DNA of 64,000 nt from Budorcas taxicolor (Eukaryota > Chordata > Mammalia > Artiodactyla > Bovidae): assembly GCF_023091745.1 (NCBI RefSeq), contig NC_068910.1:90338170-90402169 (forward strand). Direction: 5' to 3'. The first letter of the stretch is position 1. Each line of letters opens with the position of its first letter. Position numbers and translations under genes: made by a program. The notes beneath the pieces are model-generated. The model saw nothing but the letters and a program-made list of their open reading frames with translations. It was not told the DNA's origin and did no database searches. Shown piece by piece: positions 1 to 10,592 of the stretch.

Positions 1-127
1 ATGGCAACCCACTCCAGTGTTGTTGCCTGGAGAATCCCAGGGACGGGGGAGCCTGGTGGGCTGCCGTCTCTGGCGTTGCACAGAGTTGGACATGACTGAA
101 GCGACTTAGCAGTAGCAGCAGCAGCAG
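1..127 (+). mobile_element. Bov-A2 SINE, 3' part, cut by the window start
   Basis: This is the second Bov-A unit of a Bov-A2 element. It runs from the 'ggcaacccactccagtgt' block through 'ctgaagcgacttagcag' and ends in an AGC-rich tail (about 110-127). The first unit lies before the window. Bov-A2 has no tRNA head and depends on BovB proteins in trans (family knowledge). Confidence 0.9.
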
Positions 128-1351
128 AAAGTCAATATAAAAACCAGTAAGATTTTCGTGAAGCAATTTTTTATCCCAATTTTTAAATTAAAAAATTCCT
201 GATATTTTCCTTATATCGTTATTTGGTTTTATTTAGGTAACAATCAAATTTAAAATACTTGTTTATCTAATTTGTAGTTTAGTAAAAATATACCCAAATA
301 GCTTCTTATGTTCAGGATGCCAATAGATGTACAAATGAATAATTGAGGGAATTCATGAAGAACTCATAGGAAAAAACTACTTGGATTTATCATTTATATT
401 CCTAGCCAAACTTACTGCAGTTCTCACCTTCATTGTCCCATGGAGACCTATCCTTTATTGTTTTTACATATAGTGCACACACACACACACATATCCTCAT
501 CCACACACTAATTTAGTCCAAAAGGAAACTGCTATTTGCCAAAAGCTTTGTTTGATTTCCATACTTTTAAAAACGTCCTCAGATCTATTTCCCTGCTGTC
601 CTATTTTCTTTCAGCTCTATCCTGAAGAGAGCCTCTCTCTGTGATTTGAAACATTTCCCAGTGATTTTGCAATGGCTAATTTTTCATCGTATTAATACCA
701 ATAATATGATGCATTCGAGCACTCTGCAGTGTTTTGATAAGATTCCATGGGGGTCTAGCCTTTTCCAGCTATACAAAAATGTTGGAAAAATAAAGCATCA
801 GGGCAAAAATACATGCCCTGCCGACCATTTGTACCAAAGGAGATTAGGACACAGGGTGGAGGGCTATGCTATAGAAGTGATTTCTGAGGATGGGAGCCAT
901 GCGGAGGGCTTCATTAACTTCCAAACACTTCAAAATGAAAAATGGGAGGAAAGTATCTTGGCAAGGCTGGGCAACAAGAGATCACATTAAACAACATGCC
1001 TGTTACAGTAAGTTAAAGGTGGGTGTTTGATGTAGAGAGTATGGATTTCAGTCCCTATTTCAATGAAATGAGAAAATGGTAGTTTTAGAAGGGGGAAATA
1101 AAATATACTTTGATCAGATACTGGTCCCTTTGAGATTGCTTATTCCTGCCATACATCTGCCTTAGTCTCAACACCAAAAAGAAAGGGAAAACACTGATTT
1201 CACAGTACAGTGTATGGAAGAATGAAACAATACTTGTAATACATCCTAAAAATAACTATAAAAACTTAAGCATGCCACCATTTCCAGATACGATTTTTAT
1301 AAGGAATTATAGTGAACTTTGGGATATACACAGGGTTCAGGGCATTGTGAA
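128..1351. other. AT-rich single-copy sequence
   Basis: I recognise no repeat or gene here. A perfect (CA)8 run lies at 476-491. An open frame of 114 codons at 646-990 (+) matches no family I know and has no supporting signals, so I treat it as chance. Confidence 0.5.
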
Positions 1352-1553
1352 GGCTTCCCTCATAGCTCAGTTGGTAAAGAATCTGCCTGCAATGCAGGAG
1401 ACCCTGGTTTGATTCCTGTGTTGGGAAGATCCGCTGGAGAAGGGATAGGCTACCCACTCCAGTATTCTGGCCTGGAGATTTCCATGGACGATACAGTCCA
1501 TGGGGTTTCAAAGAGGCAGACATGATTACACGACTTTCACTTTCACTTCATTT
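1352..1553 (+). mobile_element. Bov-tA SINE with target-site duplication
   Basis: The tRNA-like head ('ggcttccctcatagctcag') is followed by the Bov-A body and a pyrimidine-rich 'ctttcactttcac' end. It is flanked by a 15-bp TSD, tcagggcattgtgaa at 1337-1351 and tcaggacattgtgaa at 1554-1568, with one difference. Insertion boundaries are therefore certain to a base or two. Confidence 0.95.
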
Positions 1554-1568
1554 TCAGGACATTGTGAA

Positions 1569-2133
1569 ATGTTGGTATATCTAAATATATTATGAGTGTT
1601 TAACAATTCCAAGTACTAAATTTCTAATTCATTCTAGAGAGGTCATGCTATAAGCTACTTGAAGAGTAATTATTTTTAATATGTTAGGAGATATGGGCTG
1701 AACAATTAATTTTTATTAACATTTTATCACAGAGACGTAATATCTCAGATGGAGAGATAAAAATATTGTTTCCCATCACATACACTATAACAAGAGGTAT
1801 TGTGAAATCTCTGCCCCTAGGCACTTTCTCAAAATCATCTCTCATGTCCATAGTTTACTTATATTTTAATCCATGTGAGGTAAATGAAAGTTATTATGGT
1901 CAAAATAGCAAAATAAATAAGTAAATACCAACACCTTCCCCTCAATTCTCTCAGGATTATTAAATGACTATATCAGGCAAAGTTGATTTTTTACTATTAT
2001 TTTAGCTCAGTTGACTAATGGTTAGGTTTCAGTTCTCTGCTGCATTTTTCAATTGAATGCAAGAGCTTTGGAATGTCCTGGGAAAGCTCTGATCACTATC
2101 CCAACATCCACACAACAGAGAGGCCTCTGTGGG
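1569..2133. other. AT-rich single-copy sequence
   Basis: No repeat, RNA gene or convincing coding frame is visible in this stretch. Confidence 0.5.
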
Positions 2134-2200
2134 GACTTCCCTGTTGGTCCAGCGGTTAAGAGTCCATCTTTCAAAGCACAGGATGCAGATTCGATCTCTA
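2134..2200 (+). mobile_element. CHR-type tRNA-derived SINE, 5' part
   Basis: The block 'gggacttccctgttggtcc' with 'agcggttaagagtcc' is the tRNA-like head of the cetartiodactyl CHR SINE group. It breaks off at 'tcgatctcta', where a poly-T tract begins, because an antisense L1 is inserted. The SINE resumes at 2442. Confidence 0.8.
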
Positions 2201-2441
2201 TTTTTTTTTTTTTTTTTTTTTTTGACTTTTAAAAAACTTTTATTTTTATTTATTTTTTTTTTTTATTTTTTTTTTAATTTTAAAATCTTTAATTCTTACA
2301 TGTGTTCCCAAACATGAACCCCCCTCCCACCTCCCTCCCCATAACATCTCTGTGGGTCATCCCCATGCACCAGCCCCAAGCATGCTGTATCCTGCGTCAG
2401 ACATAGACTAGCGATTCAATTCTTACATGATAGTATACATG
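2201..2441 (-). mobile_element. L1 (cattle type), 3' UTR, 5'-truncated
   Basis: Poly-T at 2201-2223 is the reversed poly-A tail. It is followed by the antisense 3' UTR of a ruminant L1, including 'ctcccacctccctccccata' and 'gcatgctgtatcctgcgtc'. Only about 240 bp was copied. It sits inside a CHR SINE and so is younger than that SINE. No long TSD is obvious. Confidence 0.85.
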
Positions 2442-2635
2442 ATAGAGAGGGAACAAAGACGCCACGTGCTGCAGGGCAACTAAGCCCGTGTGCCCCAGCT
2501 ACTGAGCCCATGGAGCACAATGAGGAGCCCACATGCTGCTGCAAACAGTAACAACAACAACAGAAAGCTCACTCACCACAGCAAAGACCCCGTGTGCTGC
2601 AGAAGAAACTCAACCAAATGATAAGTTAATGAATA
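2442..2635 (+). mobile_element. CHR-type SINE, 3' part
   Basis: The SINE continues after the L1 insertion with 'gggaacaaagacgccacgtg', 'tgagcccatggagcac', and a degenerate tail ending near 'caaccaaatgataagttaat'. Together with 2134-2200 it forms one interrupted element. Confidence 0.75.
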
Positions 2636-3260
2636 TGTTTAAAAAAAGAGAGCAATGTCTCTGTAACTGTGTCTACTGTATGTTTCTTAGCAGTGCATAT
2701 ATGAGAGATTTTATTGCCAGAGAAGATACACCATTGAGTTATTCAGTTGTCTCAAATGTCCCTTCCATTCATTAATGAAAGTTACCTATATCATACTGTT
2801 AATATGATTGATAACTTGACCTGAAAACTATACATAAAATTTTCTTAATAAATGGAAATTATTTCTTTAAATATTCTCAACTAAATTTTGACTAGATTTG
2901 CTTCATTAAATGACAGAAAGAAAAATGTGACTAAAATGAATTATTTGAAGTTCTTATTAATTTTCTTTTAACATGTTAGGTGAATTCTGACAATGGAGAA
3001 ATTCTGACATAATTTGCGTACACGAAATAGTGATGACAATGACCTTAGAGTAGTTAAAAAATACTTTATAATTATGGTTATTAAGAAACTCCCTTATTAA
3101 ATCAAAATATAAATACAGTTATATATTTTTTCTTATGATGAATCCTTGAAGAAATGGTTTGGGTCTGGAAAAATAATATCTATAATTTTGGTAAGTAGGC
3201 TTTTTCTACCTTTCAGGTTTTAGTGCAAAATCAGGGTCCATATTCAACTCACTCGATTTA
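2636..3260. other. AT-rich single-copy sequence
   Basis: I see no repeat, promoter or coding feature that I can support here. Confidence 0.5.
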
Positions 3261-3521
3261 CTGCTGCTGCTGCTAAGTTGCTTCAGTCGTGTCCGACTCT
3301 GTGCGACCCCAGAGATGGCAGCCCACCAGGCTCCCCCGTCCCTGGGATTCTCCAGGCAAGAACACTGGAGTGGGTTGCCGTTTCCTTCTCCAATGCATGA
3401 AAGTGAAAAGTCAAAGTGAAGTCACTCAGTCAGCGACCCCATGGACTGCAGCCTACCAGGCTCCTCTGTCCATGGGATTTTCCAGGCAAGAGTACTGGAG
3501 TGGGGTGCCATTGCCTTCTCC
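3261..3521 (-). mobile_element. Bov-A2 SINE, complete
   Basis: Reading the plus strand, a (CTG)n tail at 3261-3272 precedes two Bov-A units, each with 'tccaggcaagaacactggag' or its variant, joined by the 'gaaagtgaaaagtcaaagtg' linker. Both units are present, so this is an essentially full-length antisense Bov-A2. Confidence 0.93.
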
Positions 3522-3700
3522 AACTCCACTTACTACAGTTTACCAATGGATTGAATAAAAGAAAAGAAAATGTGACAATTAACATGAATAATGGTAATAA
3601 TTTCAATGAAATACAAATGTGATAACATCCAGCTTTTATTAAGTTCAGCTTTTAAATTAAGCTGTTGAGATTGTCCCTTGGGAGGAAATACACACATATG

Positions 3701-3918
3701 GGCTTCCCAGGTGGCTCTAGTGGTAAACAAAAGTCCACCTGCCAATGCAGAAGATGTGGGTTTAATCCCCTGGTTGGAAAGATCCCCTGGAGGAGGAAAT
3801 AGGAACCCACTCCAGTATTCCTGCCTTGGAAATCCCACGGACAGAGCAGCCTAGCAGGTCACAGTCCCTGAGGTCAGAAAGAGTTGGGCACATTGAGTGA
3901 GCATACACACACACACAT
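3701..3918 (+). mobile_element. Bov-tA SINE with CA tail
   Basis: The head ('ggcttcccaggtggctctag') and the complete Bov-A body end in a (CA)n tail at 3903-3917. A short duplication acatatg (3694-3700 and 3919-3925) may be the TSD. A BovB 3' end follows directly. Confidence 0.88.
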
Positions 3919-3925
3919 ACATATG

Positions 3926-4080
3926 CAGATAGAGGATGAGATGGTTGCATGGCATCACTGACTCAATGGACATGAGTCTGAGCAAACTCCAGGAGATGGC
4001 GAAAGACAGGGAAGCCTGGCATGCTGCAGTCCATGGGGTCCCAAGGAGTTAGACAGGACTGAGCAACTGAACAACAACAA
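3926..4080 (+). mobile_element. BovB LINE, 3' terminal fragment
   Basis: The sequence 'agaggatgagatggttgcat' to 'ggactgagcaactgaac' is the last ~150 bp of BovB, ending in a (CAA)n tail. It is heavily 5'-truncated and non-coding. The CAA tail differs from the ACTGA tail of most other copies in the window. Confidence 0.88.
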
Positions 4081-4968
4081 GGTCAAAGAGAGAGTCATAG
4101 GAATCATTATCAGTCATTAGATGACACTGGAAAGGCAACTTTCGGCAAAACAAAGAAAAATAAACCAAATAATTCAGCATCTTCCATTAAGCTCTTAATC
4201 ATTTAAAAATAGTTCTGTGCAAAGTCTTAAATGCATTATGATAATTACAATGTGCTTTAAAGATGCAGACTCAAAAAAATAAATGTAGAATCAGACAATC
4301 TTGACAGCTGCTTTACATGAGCGATTGAGACACTTAAGTTGCAAGTATTCCCCAAAGAAGAAGAATTAATATTCTGTGGCGTCACAAGCAAGATGGAAGC
4401 CCTCTGAATTATCTGAAGAGTTCAAGGTGGGTTTAGCTTTTCTGGTATCTGACTGTGTCTACAAAAGAAAAGTGAAGTGGAGAAGCAAAGCAATTATCTT
4501 GATTAACCAAGCCAAAAAAAAAAAAAAAAATTCTCTGCACATCAGAAACAGGCAATTGTTAAGGCATAAATTATATAGGTTGACTATACTATCTATGTTG
4601 ATTGAATTCACCAAATAATACTATGGTACCTTATCTTGTTTACATAGACAAGCAAAAAATAGTAATGTTGTGAACTACATCTAACTTTAAACCTTTATTT
4701 CTCTTCAGAATATAATGCTTAAAAAAAAAACAAAGGTTTTATTCTAGGAAACCAGAACATATTGGAATACAATGAAAATGAAGAAAAATTCTGATATCTT
4801 GAAATGAGAATGCTATGACCCTAATGAGCATATAAGTCTTCATAAGCACCCTGGAGTAGAAAGAAACAAAAGGGAAGACTGGATCCTACATAATACAGTG
4901 ATAAATAGATAAATCAATTTGAGCTTTTAATAGGTGACATGTAAACTAAATCAGTGATTTTAAAAAAG
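4081..4968. other. AT-rich sequence with poly-A tract
   Basis: The only structure I see is a run of 17 A at 4514-4530 and a shorter A-run near 4722. I cannot assign either to an element. Confidence 0.45.
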
Positions 4969-5381
4969 CAAAAAAAAAAAAATGGGCAGAAGACTTAAAT
5001 AGACATTTTTCTAAAGAAGACATACTGATGGCCAACAGGAAACATAAAAAGATGCACAATACTGCTAATTATTAGAGAAATGCAAATCAAAACTACAGCA
5101 AGGTATCAGGTCAAATACATCAGGAGGCCATCATCAAAAAGTCCACAAATAACAAATGCAGGAAAGTGTACAGAAAAAAGAAAACCCTTTGACACCACTG
5201 GTGGTAAATGTAAACTGATGCAGCCACTATGGAAAATAGTATAGAGATTCTTTAAAAAACTGAAAATAGAGTTACCACATGATCCAGCAATCCGCACTTG
5301 GGATATCAAGATCATATATCATGTATCATATCATATCATATCACATATCTAGAAAAGATGAAAACTCCAATACAAAAAGAT
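4969..5381 (+). mobile_element. L1 ORF2 3' region, first segment
   Basis: Sequence beginning 'aatgggcagaagacttaaat' is the late ORF2 region of an old mammalian L1, including 'cagccactatggaaaa'. Stops and indels break every frame. A BovB interrupts it at 5382; L1 resumes at 6407 after a perfect 12-bp TSD (atacaaaaagat, 5370-5381 and 6407-6418). Confidence 0.88.
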
Positions 5382-6390
5382 CAGTTTAGTTCAGTCACTC
5401 AGTCATGTCTAACTCTTTGCAACGCCATGGACTGCATCATGCCAGGCTTCCCTGTCCATCACCAACTCTTGGAGCTTGCTCACACTCACATCCATTGATG
5501 CCTTCCAACTGCCTTGCTCTTTTGTCCCCCTCTCCTGCCTTCAATCTTTCCCAGCATCAGGGTCTTTTCCAATGAGTCAGTTCTTCACATTAGGTGGTCA
5601 AAGTATTGGAGTTTCAGCTTCAACATCAGTCCTTCCAATGAATATTCAAGACTGATATCCTTTAAGATAGACTGGTTGGATCTCCTTGCAGCCCAAGGGA
5701 TTCTCAAGAGTCTTATCCAACACCACAATTCAAAAGCATCAATTTTTTGATGTTCAGCTTTGTTTATAGTCCAACTCTCACATCCATACATGACTACTGG
5801 AAAAACCATAGATTTCACTAGATGGACCATTGTTGGCAAAGTAATGTCTCTGCTTTTTAATATGCTGTCTAGGTTGGTCATAGTTTTTCTTCCAAGGAGC
5901 AAGTTTCTTTTAATTTCCTGGCTGCAGTCACCATCTGCAGTGATTTTGGAGCCCAAGAAAATAAATTCTGTCACTGTTTCTGTTGTTTTCCCATTTATTT
6001 GCCATGAAGTGATGGGACTGGATGCCACCATCTTAGTCTTTTGAAGGTTGAGTTTTAAGCCAACTTTTTCTTTTTGAGTTTTAAGCAAATTTTTTCAGTT
6101 TTAAGCCAACTCTCCTCTTTCACTTTCATCAAGAGGGTCTTTAGTTCTTCTTTGCTTTCTGCTGTAAGGGTGGTGTCGTGCATTTCTGAGGTTATTAGCA
6201 TTTCTCCTGGCAATCTTGATCCAGCTTGTGCTTCATCCAGCCCAGCATTTTGCATGATGTATTTTGCATATAAATTAAATAAGCAGAGTGACAATATAGA
6301 GCTTTGATGTACTCTTTTCCAGATTTGAACCCAGTCTGTTATTCCATGTCCAGTTCTGTTACTTCTTGACCTGCATACAGATTTCTCAGG
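5382..6390 (-). mobile_element. BovB LINE, 5'-truncated 3' third
   Basis: The antisense BovB 3' end is at 5382 ('agtttagttcagtcactcag' on the plus strand), and homology ends at 6390 in the reverse-transcriptase region. Two overlapping broken frames (6055-6534 and 5585-6088, minus) carry degraded pieces of the late reverse-transcriptase region. The stretch 6048-6111 holds three imperfect copies of 'gttttaagccaac'. The element is inserted in L1 with a perfect 12-bp TSD. Confidence 0.93.
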
Positions 6391-6406
6391 AAAAAAAAAA
6401 AAAAAG
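6391..6406. repeat. A-run at the BovB 5' junction
   Basis: Fifteen A followed by G lie between the truncated BovB end and its right TSD. The natural BovB tail is at the other end, so this homopolymer was added or expanded at the junction. Confidence 0.8.
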
Positions 6407-6885
6407 ATACAAAAAGATACATGCACCCCAATATTCATAGTATCACCATTTACAATGGCTAAAATATGGCAGCCACCTAAATGTCCATCAAGAGATGAAG
6501 AGATAAAGAAGATATTATACACATCTATATGCATTCAAATATATAATGGAACATTACTCAGCCATAAAAAAGAATGAAATAATGCCATTTGCAGCAACAT
6601 GGATGGACCTCTAGAGGTTATCATACTAAGTGATTTCAGTCAGACAGAAAAAGACAAATATCATATGATATCACTTATAGGGGGAGGATAAAAAATAGTA
6701 TGAAGGAAACTATTGATGAAACAAAAAAAGACTTACAGACATAAAAAGGAAACATATTTATCAACGGCAAAAGAGGGGATAAATTACGAATTTAGGATTA
6801 ACAGATACATACTAGCATATATAAAGCAGATAACCATCAGGGATCTACTGTATAGCACAGGGAACTATATTCAATATCCTATCAC
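6407..6885 (+). mobile_element. L1 ORF2 end and 3' UTR, second segment
   Basis: This continues the L1 of 4969-5381: 'ggaacattactcagccataa' encodes the ORF2 C-terminal region, then comes 3' UTR up to 'gcacagggaactatattc'. It stops at 6885 where the next BovB starts, and the L1 terminus is missing from the far side of that insertion. Confidence 0.88.
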
Positions 6886-7930
6886 TTCAGTTCAGTTCAG
6901 TTCAGTCGCTCAGTCGTGTCCAACTCTTTGCAACCCCATGAACCGCAGCACATCAGGCCTCCTTGTCCATCACCAACTCCCAGAGTTCACTAAAACCCAT
7001 GTCCATTGAGTCAGTGACGCCATCCAACCAGCTCATCCTCTGTCGTCGCCTTCTCTTGCCCTCAATCTTTCCCAGCATCAGAGTCTTTTCAAATGAGTCA
7101 GCTCTTTGCATCAAGTGGCCAAAGTCTGCAGTCTCATCTTCAACATCAGTCCTTTCAATGAACACCCAGGACTGATCTCCTTTAGAATGGACTGGTTGGA
7201 TCTCCTTGCAATCCAAGGGACTCTCAAGAGTCTACTCCAACACCACAGTTCAAAAGCATCAATTCTTAAGCACTCACCTTTCTTTATAGTCCAACTCTCA
7301 CATTCATGCATGACCACAGGAAAAACCATAGCCTTGACTAGACAGACCTATGTTGACAAAGTAATGTCTCTGCTTTTCAATATGCTGTCTAGATTGGTCA
7401 TGAATTTCCTTCAAAGGAGTAAGCATCTTTTAACTTCATGGCTGCAATCACCACCTGTAGTGTTTTGGAGCCCCCCAAAATAAAATCAGCCACTGTTTCC
7501 ACTGTTTCCCCATCTATTTCCCATGAAGCGATGGGACCAGATGCCATGATCTTCATTTTCTGAATGTTGAGCTTTAAGCCAACTTTTTCACTCTCCTCTT
7601 TCACTTTCATCAAGAAGCTTTTTAGTTCTTCTTCACTCTCTGCCATAAGGCTGGTGTCATCTGCATATCTGAGGTTATCGATATTTCTCCCAGCAATGTT
7701 GATTCCAGCTTGTGCTTCCTCCAGCCCAGCATTTCTCCTGATGTATGCATATAAGTTAAATAAGCAGGGTGACAATATATAGCCTTGATGTACTCCTTTT
7801 CCTATTTGGAACCAATCTGTTATTCCATGTCTAGTCCTAACTGTTGCTTCCTGACCTGCATACAGGTTTCTCAAGAGTCAGGTCAGGTGGTCTGGTATGC
7901 CCATCCCTTTCAGAATTTTCCATTTTATGT
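6886..7930 (-). mobile_element. BovB twin-primed element: 3' segment
   Basis: The antisense BovB 3' end is at 6886 with the ACTGA-type tail reversed ('cagttcagttcagttcag'). It extends through the late reverse-transcriptase region; the minus-strand frame 7398-7874 encodes a decayed YADD block ('NLRYADDTSLMAE'). Homology ends at 'cagaattttcca' near 7922, possibly to 7930, at the codons just after reverse-transcriptase motif A. The missing 5' portion lies immediately to the right in opposite orientation. Confidence 0.93.
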
Positions 7931-7934
7931 CTAA

Positions 7935-9417
7935 GCCCCAACCAGTCTATGCCCCAACCAGTAATGCTGAAGAAGCTGAAGTTGAACAGTTCTATGAAGA
8001 CTTACAAGACATTCTAGAACTAACACCCCAAAAAGATGTCCTTTTCATAATAGGGGACTGGAATGTAAAAGTGGGAAGTCAAGAAGCACCTAGAGTAACA
8101 GGCAAATTTGGCCTTGATGTACAGAATGAAGAAGGGCAAAGGCTAATAGAGTTCTGCCAAGAGAACGCACTTGTCATAACAAACACCCTCTTCCAACAAC
8201 ACAAGAGAAGACTCTACACATGGACATCACCAGATGGTCAACACTGAAATCAGACTGATTATATTCTTTGCAGCCACAGATGGAGAAAGTCTCTACAGTC
8301 AGCAAAAACAAGACCAGGTGCTGACTGTGGCTCGGGTCATGAACTATTTCCAAATTCAGACTGAAATTGAAGAAAGTGGAGAAAACCACTAGACCATTCA
8401 GGTATGACCTAAATCAAATCCCTTATGACTATACAGTGGAAGTGACAAATAGATTTAAGGGACTAGATCTGATAGATAGAGTGTCTGATGAAGTACGGAT
8501 GGAGCTTTGTGACATTGTACAGGAATCAAGACCATCCCCAAGAAAAAGAAATGCAGAAAAGCAAAATGGCTGTCTGAGGGGGCTTACAAATAGCTGTGAA
8601 AAGGGAAGTGTAAAGCAAAGGAGAAAAGGAAAGATATACCCATTTGAATGCAGATTTCCAAAGAATAGCAAGGAGAGATAAGAAAGCCTTCCTCAGCAAT
8701 CAATGCGAAGAAATAGAGGAAAAGAACAGAATGGGAAAGACTAGAGATCTCTTCAAGAAAATTAGAGATACCAAGGGAACATTTCATGCAAAGATGGGCT
8801 CAATAAAGGACAGAAATGGTATGGACCTGAAAGAAGCAGAAGATATTAAGAAGAGGTGGCAAGAATACACAGAAGAACTGTACAAAAAAAGATCTTCACA
8901 ACCCAGATAATCACGATGGTGTGATCACTCAGCTAGAGCCAGACATCCTGGAATGTGAAGTCAAGTGGGCCTTAGAAAGCATAACTACGAACAAAGCTAG
9001 TGGAGGTGGAATTCCAGTTGAGCTATTTCAAATCCTGAAAGATGATGCTGTGAAAGTGCTACACTCAATATGCCAGCAAATTTGGAAAACTCAGCAGTGG
9101 CCACAGGACTGGAAAAGGTCAGTTTTCATTCCAACCCCAAAGAGAGGCAATGCCAAAGAATGCTCAAACTGCTGCACAATTGCACTCATCTCACATGCTA
9201 GTAAAGTAATGCTTAAAACTCTCCAAGCCAGGCTTCATCAATATGTGAAATGTGAACTTCCAGATGTTCAAGCTTGTTTTAGAAAATGCAGAGGAACCAG
9301 AGATCAAATTGCCAGCATCTTGCTGGATCATGGAAAAAGCAAGTGAGTTCCAGAAAACCATCTATTTCTGCTTTATTGACTACGCCAAAGACTTTGACTT
9401 TGTGGATCACAATAAAC
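7935..9417 (+). mobile_element. BovB twin-primed element: inverted 5' segment
   Basis: This sense BovB segment starts in the endonuclease domain (minor 12-bp repeat gccccaaccagt at 7935-7946 and 7951-7962) and ends at 'gtggatcacaataaac' in reverse-transcriptase motif A. The frame 7897-8247 carries the endonuclease 'GDWNVKVGS' motif. Frames 8367-8681, 8644-8910 and 8921-9346 are linker and early reverse transcriptase. The right edge is contiguous, in BovB order, with the 5' edge of the 3' segment at 7922-7930. That is the structure left by twin priming. Confidence 0.92.
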
Positions 9418-9853
9418 AGGATATCTTAGGAATCTATTTCTGCATTAGTGGCTTAAAGCAACACACATTTATTATCTCATCGTTTCTCTCTATCTAGAGT
9501 CATGTATTGGCTCAGCTTGATCCTCTGCTTTAATGGTTTTCACAAGACTGTAATCAAAGTTTTGCCAGAGCTTAAGTCTCATGTGGAGGCTTGTTTGTGG
9601 AAGAAGACTCTTCAAGCTCAGTTATGTAGTTGCTAGCAGGATCAATTCTGTTTAGGTTACTGGACTGAGTACTTCAATAGATAGCTTTTGGCTGTGCCTG
9701 CCTCAGGTCCTACCACATTAACTAGTCAACATGGAACCTGGCTTTATTGAAGCCAATAAGAGTGAGAGTGTTCTTGCAAGATGGAAACCAGAATCTTGTA
9801 ATCTAACGATAGAGTGAGATCCCCTCTTAAGTTGAGATATCTTATTGTTTGAG
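9418..9853 (-). mobile_element. Old LTR (MaLR/ERVL-like), first part
   Basis: The motifs 'tggcttaaagcaacacacat' and 'cacaagactgtaatcaaag' resemble the antisense side of old mammalian LTRs of the MaLR/ERVL class. I infer the family from memory of the pattern, not from a search. It is split by a Bov-tA at 9854 and resumes at 10154. Confidence 0.55.
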
Positions 9854-10153
9854 CTTCCCTGATAGCTCAGTTTGTAAAGAATCCACCTGCAATTCAGGAG
9901 ACCCTGGTTCAATTCCTGGGTCTGGAAGATCTGCTGGAGAAGGGATAGGCTACCCACTCCAGTATTGTTGGGCTTTCCTTGTGGTTAAACTGGTGAAGTA
10001 TCCACCCACAAGGTGGGAGACCTGGGTTGATCACTGGATTGGGAAGATGCCCTGGAGAAAGGAAAAGCCACCCACTCCAGTGTTCTGGCCTGGAGAATTC
10101 CATGGACAGTATAGTCCATGGGTTTGCAAAGAGTTGGACATGACTGAGCAAAT
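9854..10153 (+). mobile_element. Bov-tA SINE with duplicated head (Bov-tA1-like)
   Basis: A tRNA-like head and partial body at 9854-9967 run straight into a second head ('gggctttccttgtggttaaa') with a complete body at 9968-10153. This head-head-body layout is, as far as I know, a known Bov-tA subfamily and not a private rearrangement. The element sits in the old LTR. Confidence 0.85.
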
Positions 10154-10266
10154 TTCAAATTAAAAAAAAATCAAATTCATCTTACTGCTTAGAAGAAAGT
10201 TACTAAAGGGGAGGAGATAACAGGAGACAGGGTTAATTTGGGGCCATGGTAGGCATTACCTACCAC
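10154..10266 (-). mobile_element. Old LTR (MaLR/ERVL-like), second part
   Basis: After the Bov-tA the LTR continues, with 'ggggccatggtaggcattac' and 'ctaccaca' near 10265 matching the terminal pattern of the same LTR type. With 9418-9853 it makes roughly 550 bp of LTR. Confidence 0.5.
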
Positions 10267-10417
10267 AGAAGGTGTCACCTCAGTTTAGTCATGAGAAAAA
10301 CAAAGGATGGAGTGGTCCAGTCTAAAGAAAATACTAAAGGCCTGAAGTGGAGAAGTCTTTCAGTGTTCAAGAAAATGAAAGAAGACAGAATAGTTAGAAA
10401 ATTATGAATGGTGGTGT

Positions 10418-10592
10418 TAATCACTCACTTGTGACCCCATGGACTGTTGCCCACTAGGCTCCTCTCCCCATGGAATTCTCCAGGCAAGAATACTGGGAGT
10501 GGGTTGCCATTCCCTTCTTCAGGGGACCTTCCCAACCCAGGGATTGAACCCAGGTCTCCCACATTGCAGGCAGATTCTTTACCATTCACGAG
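10418..10592 (-). mobile_element. Bov-tA SINE, antisense
   Basis: The plus strand shows 'gaccccatggactgttgccc', 'ctccaggcaagaatactggg' and 'attgaacccaggtctcccac', then a decayed head near 'gattctttaccattcacgag'. The 3' end and the extreme head are degraded. Confidence 0.88.

Noticed and set aside
646..990. 114-codon open frame near the left end
   Set aside because: No motif, no family resemblance, no splice or promoter signal, and the surrounding DNA is ordinary AT-rich sequence. Chance is sufficient.
1365..1435. tRNA-like sequence in Bov-tA heads
   Set aside because: The head is tRNA-derived but is part of the SINE, with degraded cloverleaf features. It is not called as a tRNA gene here or at the other Bov-tA copies.
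5760..6044. Plus-strand frames over the BovB at 5382-6390
   Set aside because: Antisense shadows of BovB coding sequence, not host genes.
9854..10153. Two Bov-tA heads in a row considered as a new fused SINE
   Set aside because: The head-head-body layout fits a known Bov-tA subfamily as far as I recall, so I do not claim novelty.
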